The notes under the pieces are model-generated. The model searched no databases and had not been told where the DNA came from. It worked only from the letters and a program-made list of their open reading frames with translations. A stretch of DNA of 64,000 nt from Manduca sexta. Its lineage: Eukaryota > Arthropoda > Insecta > Lepidoptera > Sphingidae. A program made the position numbers and the translations under genes. Below, in pieces: positions 35,086 through 49,605 of the stretch (the first letter of the stretch is position 1; each line of letters opens with the position of its first letter). The stretch is from the NCBI RefSeq assembly GCF_014839805.1, contig NC_051141.1, positions 11,106,777 to 11,170,776 on the forward strand, written 5' to 3'.

Positions 35086-35585
35086 NNNNNNNNNNNNNNN
35101 NNNNNNNNNNNNNNNNNNNNNNNNNNNNNNNNNNNNNNNNNNNNNNNNNNNNNNNNNNNNNNNNNNNNNNNNNNNNNNNNNNNNNNNNNNNNNNNNNNNN
35201 NNNNNNNNNNNNNNNNNNNNNNNNNNNNNNNNNNNNNNNNNNNNNNNNNNNNNNNNNNNNNNNNNNNNNNNNNNNNNNNNNNNNNNNNNNNNNNNNNNNN
35301 NNNNNNNNNNNNNNNNNNNNNNNNNNNNNNNNNNNNNNNNNNNNNNNNNNNNNNNNNNNNNNNNNNNNNNNNNNNNNNNNNNNNNNNNNNNNNNNNNNNN
35401 NNNNNNNNNNNNNNNNNNNNNNNNNNNNNNNNNNNNNNNNNNNNNNNNNNNNNNNNNNNNNNNNNNNNNNNNNNNNNNNNNNNNNNNNNNNNNNNNNNNN
35501 NNNNNNNNNNNNNNNNNNNNNNNNNNNNNNNNNNNNNNNNNNNNNNNNNNNNNNNNNNNNNNNNNNNNNNNNNNNNNNNNNNNNN
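35086..35585. other. Assembly gap, 500 N
   Basis: A placeholder gap of 500 N. The highwire contig ends here, so whether the sequence to the right really neighbours highwire is not proven. Confidence 1.
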
Positions 35586-38344
35586 ACATCATCTTGTAAG
35601 ATGGGTATGACGCCTTCACCCAGAAAATTTTAAATTAAAAATATGAATGAACCCGACTTAATAGAATTTCATGGTTTGATGGCGAAGTCAGTAGGTAAGA
35701 GCCAATCTCGGTCTGTGAAAGATGCAAGTGCAGTAAGTAGCAAGGTGGGGTTCACTAGTTGCGCCGAGCCGAGTTTTAACAACTAGGCCCGGCACGACTC
35801 CCCGCTATCGATATATTAATTATTGCTCTATCCGCTTCCTCAGAACTAATTACTTCAATATTTAACAAAACGTCCAAACTATTAACTAAGCATGACTAAA
35901 GATAACAGACTACTCAATGGGTAATTAAGGATTTCAATAAATACCACGTACATGCTCGTTGACAAATTATTAGTCATGATTTTAGTTATTCTTTCATAAT
36001 GGTCTATATTAGCGTTCTAGAAGTTCAAATGTCACAGTATAAGACTCGACATTTATTACGACGTCTTCTTTTTTTAACTTAACAAACAAATTTTGTATAA
36101 TATTGTTGACGATGTCAACCAGAGATCCATACTCTTTAAACGGGCATGGCTGCATTATTTTATTAGTAGCATCTATTGTACAATAACTCAGTCGCCCAGG
36201 TAGTAGATATAATTATGATATACATGACTATGTCATCAAAAGTATAGGATCACCAATCTGAAATGTTATCTTTTAGGTACTCTAAATCAATAAGCTTTCT
36301 CATAATAGACCTTTCATTGTATAGTCTAGACGCACGGGTATATCAATTACATAATCGTCTTGTTATTGAACTGTAACGAATTTAGTCCTTGATATTCATG
36401 TCTCGAAAGTGATTTTTCAATATCACGATAATATACTATATGTATACGAATGTAACATAATGAAGTTAATCACTTCCAATTAAACCTCCCTAAATAAACC
36501 TTTATTATGAGTTCAATAAAATTACCCATTTAGCACCGTCAAGAAATTTCGGAAGAAAAGAATTCTGACTTAGTACATTGAGAAAAAAGTTCTAACGATT
36601 TTTTGCACCTTTTTTAAATTTTATTTTAAAATGGTGATAAAAATTAATACCTTGGACATAAGTGTATCTACTTATTTCGGGCTATGTTTTCAGACGGAAA
36701 TACAGATAATAAAATACACAGGCCAACAAATAAAAGATTTGTGAAAACTTTTTAAACAATTTTGTCTAAATCTTATGCATTTTTGGATGCTAAAACCGTA
36801 TTTAATAACAGTTTTTTTTATCACCCACCATTCTTTCACAATATGTTATCGATTTAATACAAGTAGGGAAAATTTGTTCTATAAAAATTAAAAACTGTTT
36901 TTTTAAATTGGTTATATTTTCGCTTACAATCATATTTAATTACTTGAATTGTAATATTAAATGCTTATTTATTTATATTTCCTCTTCATTTTCTCCGTTA
37001 AAATTTCTTGCGTGGCTTTTTGGACTATGCATTGTGTTTTGTTTTACTCTGTGAAGTGACAAACAGTAATGACCCCTAATTTTGATATTCCACCGTCTCT
37101 GCTATCGTTTCTTCATCTTTTTTATGTCCTGATGCAACCGTTCCCCTTGCTCTTCACTCACATAATCTAAGTTTTAGGAGAAAATTCAAGATGGTTGTGA
37201 AAAACTGGACTTTAAGACTAATCATTAAAATCGGCTTGTGCAAGTAACCGTAGTAAAAATGGTCCGGAGCACATTGGCAATCGTCATGAGTTGATTGAAA
37301 TAGAAATATAAGAAATAAATTCGGAACTAGACTGTAATAAATTATCAATTTCCTCAGGTGGTACAGGGACAAGAAAGCTCGCCCATGTTCTACATGCGAA
37401 ACAACTGCCGTAACGTTAGGATACATAATAACTTCTTTTTTAAAGTTATAAGTCCACTAACATCTATACAGCAAAAATCATAATCGTCTAAATGATTTTT
37501 GTTCTCTCCATATTATGGGTATTGCAATTTTAAAAAGCTATCTTCTCTTTTTTAGACCATTGCCGTAAGTCCACGACACAAACATAAAATATTTTGTGAG
37601 GAACCCAACACTTGCCTTGGTTGTTAATTTTTATAACAAAATATGCGAAGAATACTTTTTTACAAACTCAGTAATGTTACTTTGATGTTTTTTTAATTAG
37701 AAAATTATCACATATATAGCAAAAACCGTCATGAGAATTTTTACAACGACGTTCAAGAGTATACCATATATATTTTAGAACTTAAACTTCATTTTTACTT
37801 AATAGGGGAATGTAAAAAATTGGTGGGAGGATCAACTTATATATATTATTTTTTCGTAATCAGGACTCCAAATTGCGCAGGAATAAGTTAAATTTATCAA
37901 AAAAGTTTTGATTGTTGGCCTATATTATTTTTCCAAGTGCAACCAATTCTTTTGTCAAATTTAATTAACTTGATAATTTTATTAACTTTTAAATTATTTT
38001 TATTGAAGATTTAATTCCTTAAAACAAACTGTCCATTATTTCGACATTTTGGTATTATTCGTTGAATATGAATTCTCGTTACAAGTAAAGTACTGAAAGG
38101 GTGCTAAATATGCAAGTGCAGAATAAACGTTAAAACACGATGAGAAATCAGAAAAAAAGCTATTAAAGCAATATGTAGTTAACTAATAGAAATAAGTTAA
38201 GTAAATACAATTAACATCTTATCATTAGCCGATCACGCTTTAACATTGAACAGTGGAATTGCGATAAAAGTGTTAAAAATCATATGAATTAATGCTAAAT
38301 GTGCAAACGAGACGGCATCATCGATATCTATAATTGCGGCTCGC
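35586..38344. other. AT-rich intergenic or intronic DNA
   Basis: No coding exon, RNA gene or clear mobile element recognised. A GC-richer patch around 35690-35810 has no readable product. Confidence 0.55.
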
Positions 38345-38479
38345 TTGCATGTCGGCGTCACTAGAATCAGCCGGGACACAGTGCGAGGCGTCAGCCCGCA
38401 GCCGATCTCGGATGCCGGCACTCGCCAGTCTGTGTGTGACGGTTACGGAGTGCAGTCAGGCGCGCCCGAGCGCGGCACC
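38345..38479 (+). promoter_or_regulatory. GC-rich 5' leader of the secreted-protein gene
   Basis: This stretch is much richer in G and C than its surroundings and leads directly into the signal-peptide start. No TATA box or initiator can be placed with confidence. Confidence 0.35.
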
Positions 38480-38635
38480 ATGTTGGCTCAGTTCGCGTTG
38501 TTAGCGTTGCTCGCGGTGCTGGCGCCCGCGCGGTCCGAACACACGGTCGGCGTCTGCTCCTCGCCGCTGTGCAAGTGCGCACCGGACACGCACCCCTCAT
38601 GGATCAAAATCAACTGCACCATACCGCCGGACCAG
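38480..38635 (+). CDS. First coding exon, secreted Cys-rich, probable leucine-rich-repeat protein
   Basis: The start ATG at 38480 has a good context (GCACCATGT) and opens a textbook signal peptide: MLAQFALLALLAVLAPARS, with likely cleavage after the Ala/Arg/Ser. The mature part, EHTVGVCSSPLCKCAPD then WIKINCTIPPDQ, has the spacing of a leucine-rich-repeat N-terminal cap (Cys-x5-Cys-x-Cys ... Asn-Cys). An upstream in-frame ATG at 38345 would put a non-hydrophobic stretch before the signal peptide and is less likely. The exon ends at GACCAG/GTACAT in phase 0 after 52 codons. The surroundings (38345-38480) are GC-rich, as expected of a 5' UTR. No later exon is found in the window, so the intron is very long or the rest lies outside. 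A TIL-type or other Cys-rich fold is possible. Confidence 0.65.
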
Positions 38636-41600
38636 GTACATGCGCTTGTTAACTTATAAACACCAACGCGAACGTGCTCCGACGCACTTCTCACTCGAAT
38701 TCTCTCCCAAAAATGCAATGCAGCTATGAATGTTTCCGTCCGCATAGTTAACACACAATCTAGTGTGCGACGTTAAACGTTCTGAGAATAGTAAATTAGT
38801 ATGTGTAAATTAAACAAAATGATAAGTAACTTGACAGTAGGAAAAGATAAACTACGGAAGGGACACAATATTCTGACGCCCTACACAGCGCGACTAATTG
38901 CACTCGTTTATACAAGTAAAATAAGTAAATAATGTTTCCTGTACCCAATATAAAATATCCGTCGACGAATGCCACCATATGACAGTTGAAAATTACTTTG
39001 ATTTGATGATAACTTGATGAAACGTGTTTGAAATCATACTGCTTTATGCCCACAATTTATTCAAGATGAACGTGGCGCACAAGTAGCGCGTAAATTAAAA
39101 CGTCTTTGTCTATTTCAATAAGACAAAGCATCAATCATACTTACTGTTAAGTTCTTTCCGACACACACTAATATGTTAAGTTATAAATGAAAACATTTTT
39201 TTTTTCAAGATAAACGGAACATTAGTTTACAATAATTAAACATGTGAACAGCTGATGACGTTAAAAAATGTAACCAAAGGAAAAAAAAATTAAGCAAAGG
39301 AGAGCTACCTGAGAGTAGGGCCACTGCGTGTCATCAGCTGTGCGAACCATAACAATATACTATTTATTTAAAAACGTGGTCGCGCATAACACACATTGGA
39401 GAAATTATATTGTATAAATGTTGCATCAAATAAATGTGAGATGACTACTCAAATCTCTACTTTCCAATCTATCATTAATTAAAATTAAGTTCCATATTTT
39501 TAAACGACTTCCTATCGCATTTCAATATAAATGGAATATCCTTCGATGTTGTTTAAAAATATATTAAATAATATATAGTTTATCAATAAACTATTCTCAA
39601 AATAATACAATGGACTATTATTTCGCTCTAAACAAACAAAAGCTACTTTACAAAGTTCACAAGCTGTATTAAATTGGTTCGTTAAGACAGCAAATACGAA
39701 CGAGCAACTTAAAGTCGTTATCACGCATTAGAAACTGCAAGTCCTACATAAGGTATGAATTCTCTGTATAAGTTAATAAATAGTGAGTTTATTAAGTTTT
39801 GCTGGTGACCTAGTAGTGTTGTGTGACCGACGACCGGTCAGTCGCCGAGATTCGCCTCGTCGGCGCGATCTCCCGACCCGTCTATTTGCGGTGACTACGG
39901 CCGCATACGCGAAAATGACGTATAAATTCACATATAAATACACGCACACTAATGTAACCGACGTTTGGACACAAGGCAACAAACTAATGAGCCATTTTCG
40001 ATTCACATATGAGTAGAACACGCCGGCGGCGGCGGCTGCGCCCGCGCTCCTATCGCGCAGGATCAACGGTCATCAACGAGCTGGTAAAATTGACCCTTGA
40101 CTCTAACATAAATTATTTCATAAACATAAATATTGTATTTTTCTTTTTAAAATGACAAAGAAAAATAATTTTGTATACATATTTCTTTTTAGGTAACGTA
40201 TGCCAACAAGTTTATCTAAATATGTAAACTCTAAAATAAAATAGAAATGCAAGCTAAAAATATAAACTATTCTTCAGTAATACTACAAAGAGCGATATCT
40301 AAACAAAGATGCATATAAAAGTGGGCTTCCGAGTCGAGAACTCTCACAAATATTTTAAAGACTGCCCTCAGGCCATACAATACCAAAGATCACACACAAT
40401 AGTCAAGAGAATAATCCACGCGAAGATCGTTTAGGTAGATTGGAAACATTTAAAGCTGGGTAATCAATAACTTTTTAGTGTAAACTGTATTGTTTCACTG
40501 TATATCTAACCTATAATATTGTCAGCACAGTTGCACGGAACGTGCAAACATGGAGACAATGACACGTTATTCTACCATGAACGAATACGCATTATGTGTA
40601 ACTACTGATTACTAATACATAAATTGTACACATTTTCCGTGGTTTTTTATGTACATAATAATCTTATAATTAGTGTTCTTACATGTAATCCAATAAATGT
40701 AAGATGTCACATTATAGACCGTATAATATAGGAAATGCGTTAACCTTTAAATATTCTCTTGTTAGTTTTGAAATTACCATAGTTCAGACGTATTCAAATA
40801 TTTTACGTTTCTCTTAAAATACTCCATACGAGAGATAACTGAGCTAATGGGATGCGTGGCGCGCTACAAAAAATATATATTGTTACACCGTGATTTTAGA
40901 ACTTACACATCGCAAAATTTAGTATTTTTATAGTTGTGGTAACTGGTATAGCCAAGTAATAAGTGTATAAATCCTTTATTGGGACCATACAACACAAAGG
41001 CATCAACTTTTAGTTATCAGACGAATATTTCATCAATTCATCTATCATAATTAATATCAATGTCCGAAACTTACATAGTCGTGAGAATAATGGTTTAAAT
41101 AATTTTATATATGCATACATATAAATTGTACTGCCTATAAGTAATTAAGATTCTTGTGATTGTTGATCCTCTATCAGTTGAAAAACTGAAAACAATAAAT
41201 AAATATAATGTTACCAAAACATTTTTAATTACATAGTTTTTGTTATTGAAATTGAACTAATTAATAGTTCACGCGAATACCTCTCATCAATGTTTTTATA
41301 AGAATCGTTTTATAAAAATCTTCAAACTAATCTAATCTTCAATCAGAAATCTTAAAAACGAATATCAATAAAGACTGGGAAAAGCTGTTCACTAACCGCA
41401 GATTTCAATTAACGCTCGCAATCGCTTTTTTAATCGATGGCGAAAATGGACCAATCAAAACAAAGATTTTTTGGACATGTTCATAAAGGGCTTATTTTGA
41501 TTGATTTATTCTTGGGATCTACTGCAATATTAGGATCATTTATTGAAATCGATATTTTTAAAATATTCAAGCAAAAATTTAATTTTGTCACAAAGTCCAT

Positions 41601-44600
41601 TTTTATAAAAATATTTTTAAGATACCACGAGGTATTAAAACTTACGGGGCGACAAAGGCGTATATTTTCCACGAAGCTGCTAAAATAGGGACATTAAAAC
41701 CTTCCTTACTAAGGTTCGATGCGGAGTCTTCATAAGCGGAATACGCGGTACGGAAAGCTTTCTGACAGCCTATAGGTACTTAAATGAGCGCTACCTGCAT
41801 AACTACGGTTTACCACTTCTCGGTGGACGTGCATTCCAATCACCGCTCTAAATTTTCCGACACACATACGAAAATAATAAATATTCATCACAGAAAAATA
41901 ACATTGCTTCGTGACGATAGAATTCTGCACGATTTTTACCGAAACTGCGTAAGTCCAGGTGATACAGGATCGATGCCCCGTCCGATCACACCAATACTGT
42001 GCTGCTATTGCTATGACTAATCAGAAAACGACCTGACTTAACTTATGGGCAACCCTACTAGTCACCACATATCAAAGCGGTAAGGTGATATAACGGCAAA
42101 ATAGATCCATGTTGCATCACTTCGACGCCAATTAGTCGTTACTCGTTAGAGTTGCCCTGTCGATAGAAGCCATTGAGTGAAAATGGCCACAAGTAAAAAC
42201 ATAAAAATATTATGACGGTATGGTATATCCAACTCCGTAATAATTTAAAATTTGATGACCACTTAAATATTACCATAAATATACCAACGCGAAATTTCCA
42301 GTATTATGCCAAAATCCTAAATTCCAACATTAAACCTGATCTTTCGGAGTTACGCCTATTCTAGCAAGATCAAAATTAGTGGAGCATTATTGATACTTAC
42401 TATTGATGGAACTAATGCTTTTAGTATAGGGCATAACTACGATTTTTCTCTAGGATGTGAGCTATGTAGCAAACTGGCGCAAACAAAAAAAAACAAACTC
42501 ACCGTAGTCAACGAAACACCTGCACCACGCGAGGCGCTATAGCTCTAAAGCGCAAGGCTATTTCTAGGGTCGCCAGAAGATTCTAAGGTGAGCACAACCT
42601 TTACTTTGCCGTCTACTGCTATCTGTGCCCACATTTATACAAAATTAAGTTTAAAACTTTAATAATAGGGATTTTATTTCGATACCAACTTATAACGTAA
42701 AGATTTGCATAATATTATAACGCCACTTACGTAGGATGTTTTACGGAAAATCCTATTAGATAGTACTAATGAAAAGGACATAAGCACATGAACTGCACGG
42801 TAATCGCACTTTATCGTAGAACGAATGGAACTCCCATTAAGTATAACATAGTGAAGGCGCCGACAAAACCGGACCAGTTCACAAGTGGCAAAGAACACAT
42901 AAATAAACAAATGGTGCACTACAAATATCCTGGCAACATTACCATTGATTAGAAATTACATTGTCCTATGTCTAAATTAGATGCGTGATGTGGCTTAGAT
43001 GATGAAATATACAATCTTTTACTTAATTAATAACTAACGTTAGTAATAACACTACGAAATACGTATTAGTTTATTTGTCAGGAATTCTCAAGCCAAATTG
43101 TGGATACAATGTGTAATATAATTATTATAAAGGGAAATCAATAAACTTTAAATATATTGGTATGTAGATTATTGCTCAGTACAATGAATTATAATAATTT
43201 AGTAACCTAGGCTTCGTCCAGATAAAACAGCTAGCACGGCGATATCGACGGCCTCACAATATTAAACGTCGAATTAAAAAAAAATGTTGAAGAGAAAGTC
43301 GAAAATCCCTAGTCCTACACAATCTTCCAGGGATCCCTAGTAATAACTATAGGAACGGCTGGATTTATTTTCTGCGTGCTTTTTATATTAGGATGAATCA
43401 AAATATTCTTAGATATGCATATTCGAATTGTTTTTGGCGGTGATTTAATATTTGTTTTGCAGTGACAATCACGTCATGAACTATATTTAATAATGATGCT
43501 TTAATAGTCAAAAAAAACTATTTAATGTGGAGAATATAAGTAAGTTTCGAAAGTGGTATTCTAAATGTATTATTTTGAGAAAGATTATATTAAAAAATAA
43601 ATATGTTTTTTTCAAATTTCTGATTGTTTATTTTTAATAGTGTTATGAAGAAGAAGCTAACCTTCAACTCTCAAAAGGCTAATTGTAATATATTCAAAAA
43701 ACAGAAACTTAGTAAAGAAAATGTTTATTATAATAACTATCAGTTAAAATTCCGTTAATTCACGCAGTAAACACAGACTAAGACGAAATGTTAACTGCCG
43801 TTCGGTAACATGCAATTAAACGCGATATTAGCCGAGATACTTCAAAAATTATAATATTACGATATAATAATCATTTGCGTCAGAATTTGATCTACTACTA
43901 TCCAAGTGAAATACTTAATGTAATCCATTTGTTAAGGGGTTTTAAGGATCAAATTGCAACCAATATTGCCCTAGCGATTGTATCCTATAACTAGAGCAAG
44001 AGTTTTCCGTCCTGATTTTGTAAATCATCACTGCCTATACCATATGTTGGCTTTCGTAATAAAAATAGATAAAACCTTGGCTGAGCGCACACCTATGAAT
44101 TGTACTAAAAACACCAGTCCGAGCAATGGTTCTGGAATTAAAAGCACACTACCGGATACACATATTTGCATCATTATCATCTCTTTCATACCAAAAAACT
44201 CAGTGTCTGTTATTCTGACATGTTTATGAAACATACATGTGTATCAACTAAACACAAGAACATAAATATTTTAGTATAATATAGAATATAAATATTTACA
44301 TGCATAGAAATATTCAGTGGTACTTCATTAAATAAATCAATATCAAGACACTATGGAGAGCTGAAGTTCGAGCCTTTTCATTAATTGTCCGTAAAATGGA
44401 TCCTACTTTACCTGTTACTCCAAATTCTTCAAATTATTATTAAGCGGAAAATGGTACGAAAAACTTCCTCAAAATTTAGTTTTGAGAGCCTGATACAGGT
44501 TATTAGGTCGTATAGGTTAAACAAAAAACAATAATTATTAATCCTATAACTATAGAAACTAGAGGAAAACAGGCAAATGTGTGTGTTCGAGACTTATTTG

Positions 44601-47600
44601 TACTCATTCATTTCCAAGAATTAGATTAGTACATAAAAGACTGTTGAACATTTAATACCATAGCACTTTTAGTACGTATACTAACAACTGACTCATCAGT
44701 CATATATAAATAGATGCTCACAAATAAACTCAAAGTATAAGACAAAATTTTAATATTATTACAGTTTAATATTTTATTAAAGTTCTATCTATCAATTTCA
44801 TAAATGAACTAGCTAAGTGTACACTAAAAATAAACAACAACTCTAAATGTAGGTCCCAAACGGTGCGTGGGAATTGTAGAGAGTAAGAACACATCGTAAA
44901 AAGTTCCGCGGACACCTGTTGCGCCACTGAGGGGCAAAAACAGAGGCAAGGGTCGCGAGACAGCCACTTTCTGGGACTTCTACACCGCATCGGACATTTG
45001 TCCCACCGCCGAGCCGAGTCGATTTGCCCGTCGCATAAAAAATAAACGACCGATAACACCACTCCCAGGTTAAAAAATCAACGAAAACATCATTTCTAAC
45101 TATGATCTATAGCATTACCATAAAAATAATTTGTTACATTTCACAAAATCTGTTTGTTTTGAAAGATTGTTTCTATGACTAACTGTCATTGGCTTTGCCC
45201 CAGTGGTGTAAGACTAAATATAATAATAGCCACGTACCAAAAATCGTTAAATAGTATCTTTATTTTAATCGGGTCTTCTTTAGTGTTTGTTTAAAAAAAA
45301 ATAAGTTAGGCAAGTCCTTTTTCAGTGTCCAAGCTTTTACCGTACAAACTCTACCAAAATCTGTTTAGTATTTTAAAAGTAACAACACAACAGACTGGCA
45401 GTTTTTCTTTCGTTGTTATGATATCGGTATGAGTAATACTTGCTTTATAATATTGTGTTTTGTCAACAAAGCAACAATGGAAGCTGCTGCTTTCCAGTAC
45501 GCACTCGTCGAACCAATTCGCAAATCGTATGTACGTTTAATAAAGATATAAGTAAGACTGCACAACGCGTATTGTTCATAAATCTCCTAAACATACGTGT
45601 TATTACAAGTTACAACGAATTGGTCGGATTTAATGAAAAGAAAAATAATCATATGAGTCGGCCGAGAACGGTCGAGCGCGTACGGAGAGAAGCCCGCGCG
45701 GCGCGGCGTGCGGGCGCGGCTGCGAGATCAACGCGCGATACACTATAAACAGCATGTCGCTCAGTTGTACAGGCGAGCATAATGTGTCAAATACAACATA
45801 GATATTCAAACACTCATATTATCAATCCAACCATCTAGAATCACGAAGTACACATATCAACTGGCACCTATCATTTTCACACTTTGTTCTACTTGCACAC
45901 TATCCTTTTCTTATTATCCCCATTCATTAAAAAAGATGTCAGGGTGAAGTTAAACAGAACATTTTCTTTAAACGATTAATGACCTGGGTCACTAAAGTGG
46001 GATGCAATGTAGAAGCGTCAAATTGGATGAATGCAATACTGAACAGTCACAACGTAGCGCCGCGCCGCGCCTAACCGGGAGCATCGAACAAAACAAAACA
46101 AAAAACTGTAATGAGAGATCGCTTCCTGCGCCGGGCGAGGCCTCTACGATATTCAGCTACATGCCCGTCTCCCATCTTAAACACTTTTTATATAAATAGT
46201 AATAAAGTTAAAGAATGTTTTCGTTGCGTAAAATTACATTAAGAAACGAATAAACAAACCCGCTCGATTTGTTTGACTTTGAAGAACAACTTTATATGCA
46301 ATACAAAGATAAAATTATAGTCCTATTGCGGGACTGGCGCAAACAGTACATTTGTATATCAATGTAACATACCATCCCAAAAGGTAATTTAGAAATATTT
46401 ATAACCGACTACGTAGTAAGTATGTACTTACACGACCAGACGATTACTGGGAATTAATGTAAGGTAATTTTTTCCTCCAGGTTTTTTCAAAATTGTCTTT
46501 TAAATATTAAAAAGGATACTTATACTTCAATTGCCTTTATCTATGTACTGTGAAACCTCAGTTACTTACAAAATATTTCTTAGAAGTATATAAAATACGT
46601 AGATACTACGCATCCGCTAAAGTATTTTTGGCATCTCGTACGAAATCCACCTTTTGTCCGAGAATATTTAAAGCAAAAACGCACACAAACAGATACACTA
46701 CGATATTTATATTACCAATATTCGGTACATTTGACAATATTGTTATATGAAGAACATGATTTGAATCTCACAACTATATACAGTTAGTCACAAAAGTAGC
46801 TGCCACAAATAAAAATAAATAAATTGCGTATAAACTTTTGTGGTCCTATATATACTCAATTTGTATTACTACTATTAATTTCAAGGTGTTTACTTTTAGA
46901 TGAAAAATAATATTTAGTATTATTTTATTGTTTTTATTAAAAAGCTAAGAAATGAAATCGAACGATTAGTGACCTGGTACACTGTCGGCTAGCGAGCGAT
47001 TTCATTGCGCTGCGAATAGGCGGCAAGTTCGCTGCGCTTCCACTCCGCTGTGAATTCGCTCGCATTTCACTAGTGTGATAAGAGCCTTATTTTGTATGTG
47101 ACTTGTGACTCATAAAATAACGCAGAACGTGTTCCGCAACCATTGTTTTTACAATGGAAATAAAAACATACGCCGCTTGCTGTCTCTCTCTAAATAGGGA
47201 TACTTGTTATTGTTCATTTAGACGAGCTCCTGTTGTAGAGTTGAAATAGGATACAAAAATCATTTCTCGTCAATAAAAAATCAGATAGAAATAAAATATA
47301 GGAGGTAAAGCTTGACGTGTTTTGGTCACAATCCACCGCTCTTGTCGGACAGAGCAATCAAACGTATTAAACGTATACACCGGATGCATGTTGCTACATT
47401 ACGTCACTCACTTTCTCTTATTAGTCATTACAGATCTTGGACTCTTACATCTCGGGTAAGAAACAGCTTTCGGAAGAGATTCCAAATTTAAAAATATCGT
47501 CAGTAATAATATGTAAGTATTGTAGTTAGCCCTTAAGATAATTTGGGCATAATCGGAAAGTGTAAATTTATTACGTGTGTTTCTTTGTGCGTATATGAGC

Positions 47601-47999
47601 TTGTATCTCCGCTCAGCGCGAGCGAACGGGTCATGTGTTGTCATGGTTAATACACAAACGAGTTTATATATACGCATTACGCATATAATGCAGGCACCAT
47701 ACAATATAGTATTTAAGAGCTCGTTTTGGCCCTGAAAACTTTAGGTTTGTACCTATAATAAGTGAAAATTAACGGAAAAAGTAATGTAGCTGAGGAACAA
47801 CAATGTGGAAAATGGAAACATTGTCAAGCGTAAATACTATTGTATCTATAGTGATACCCACGGCCATGACTCAGATTTTGTCCGCACAGACAACAAATAA
47901 ACGATTTTTAACTCTGTAGATAAGATTATAAAAACGTCCCTTATCAGTACTACGCTCGCCGCTGTACGTCATTTCTTTCTTCAAATACACTACATATTA
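38636..47999. other. AT-rich, gene-poor stretch
   Basis: It presumably contains the first intron of the gene starting at 38480. Short open frames here have neither splice-site support nor family similarity. GC-richer islands at about 39830-39910, 44894-45060, 45655-45740 and 46060-46145 are the only places where unrecognised exons or promoters could hide. A GC-rich patch at 46965-47090 with repeated GCTGCG and GCGAGCG motifs looks like a short dispersed repeat. Confidence 0.5.
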
Positions 48000-48169
48000 T
48001 ATCAGATAAACAGGGTTAATATTACAAAATATTAGTTATAGCAATTTCATCATGTCCTATTGAATAGCCAACTAAAATGATTGTAGCTCTCGTAAAAAAT
48101 ATGATATTATATAGGGTATCCGCCGGCAAATTGTCGATTATAAAAAATATTTTATTAAATCGGCATTCG

Positions 48170-48425
48170 CACACACACATCATCACGCATTTATCCCAGA
48201 AGAGGTATGCAGAGGCGCAATCAGCGCACCCACTTATCGGCAAGTGTGTTCCGTTCCCTGATGCGATAGGGCGCGAGCTTCTCGCCATATAGGGCTCAAA
48301 TTTCAGACTCCAGGGCTATACTGAGCAGAAAAACCTAAATATAACTTTACCCGACCTAGGATTCGAACCCAGGACCTCAGAACGCTCTCGTACCGCGCAT
48401 GCAGTACAACTACGCCACCGAAGCA
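48170..48425 (-). mobile_element. tRNA-derived SINE, minus orientation
   Basis: The right part, ACCCGACCTAGGATTCGAAC and CGCGCATGCAGTACAACTAC, reads on the minus strand as a tRNA-like head with a B box (GGTTCGAATCC-like). The body, GCAGAGGCGCAATCAGCGCA and GCAGAAAAACC, matches the insert at 17532 and the plus-strand copy at 61455. The tail is a run of CACACA. Confidence 0.75.
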
Positions 48426-48829
48426 GTCGGCGTTCATATTTAATAAAAAATAAGTAATACTTTAACAGTTTAGTACCTATTGCGGATTTTTTCATAGCCA
48501 TTAATGTGATGGAGCACACCACACTGCACCGTTTTTGTTTCATTTATTAAGACGTCTATCTTCCTGCTATTCCATTTTGTTTGAACACTATGCGAATTTA
48601 AATTCAAGAATCAGCCAATGGACATCCGTACATACCACCAGCTAGCCACCTAGTTAGTTCCAAACGTCATCCATTGTTAATCATTTAGATTTCACCGGCT
48701 GGTTAAATTTAATAATGTAGATTCTACCATTCAGGAGATGGTTTGTGAAAAAGCAAATTTAAAGTAACCTTAAAGATAAAACCAAAAAGAATGAAGACAC
48801 ACACTTAAAAAATATTTGAACTAAATATT

Positions 48830-49045
48830 GGTGTTTTAAAACTAAATAACGGTGAAGGAAAACATCGTGAGGAAACCTGCACATCTGAGAAGTTCGCTAT
48901 AGGAATTTCGAAGGTGTGTGAAGTTCACCAATCCGCACTAGGCCAACGTGGTGGACTAAGGCGTAATCCCTCTCAGTAGTAGAGGAGGCCCGTGCTCAGC
49001 AGTGAGCAAGTATATAATACAGGGCTGATATTATTATTATTAATA
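48830..49045 (+). mobile_element. LINE 3'-end fragment
   Basis: It contains GGAAAACATCGTGAGGAAAC, AAGTTCACCAATCCGCACTA and CCTCTCAGTAGTAGAGGAGG, ending in ATTATTATT. This is the 3' end of an abundant lepidopteran non-LTR family; the inverse orientation of the same family is at 62222-62530. Confidence 0.65.
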
Positions 49046-49605
49046 TTATATTGGTGTTTTATAAACGTTAGCTTTAACGACTGCCTTTAAGGTATGAATC
49101 CACTCGCATTAAAACCTCAGTTTACTTGCTATTTGGAATATGTATTTGCTATTTGGAAGCACTGGCGAACCGGGCGACAAATTTAGATAGCTGGAGTATG
49201 TAACTTTCATTCCAACTAAAACGTTCATATTCTCGGAACACATGTGCCTAATATTAAAAATGAACGGACTCTGGACTCGTTCTGCCTCTGAACTGTTTAA
49301 ATGATTTATATGAAATAAAACTGAACTAGTGAGGACGTAGAACTTAAATTATTTTATTAAACTATTCTAATATGCGTAACCCATAACATGTATAGCAAAA
49401 TATTGTTTTAACTGCGTATGACACAGATCAGTTTCATTCTTTCAGTATATAATAATAATCTTTTCCTATCTTTTTCATAAGTATATTGATTGATCTTTAC
49501 TCCTTACACGTGGTAAATGATATTTAGAAAAGCGCGATACGTTCAAAGCGCTGTGAAATAGTGCCCGCAGTGGAACGGGTGACTAGCTGTGAACTATTGA
49601 CATAT

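Noticed and set aside
41437..41688. 83-codon plus-strand open frame, hydrophobic
   Set aside because: AT-rich, Phe/Ile/Lys-biased, no splice sites and no similarity; expected by chance.
44894..45071. Plus-strand 58-codon open stretch (TATFWDFYTASDICPT)
   Set aside because: There is no acceptor, start codon or family similarity; it could still be an unrecognised terminal exon but cannot be supported.
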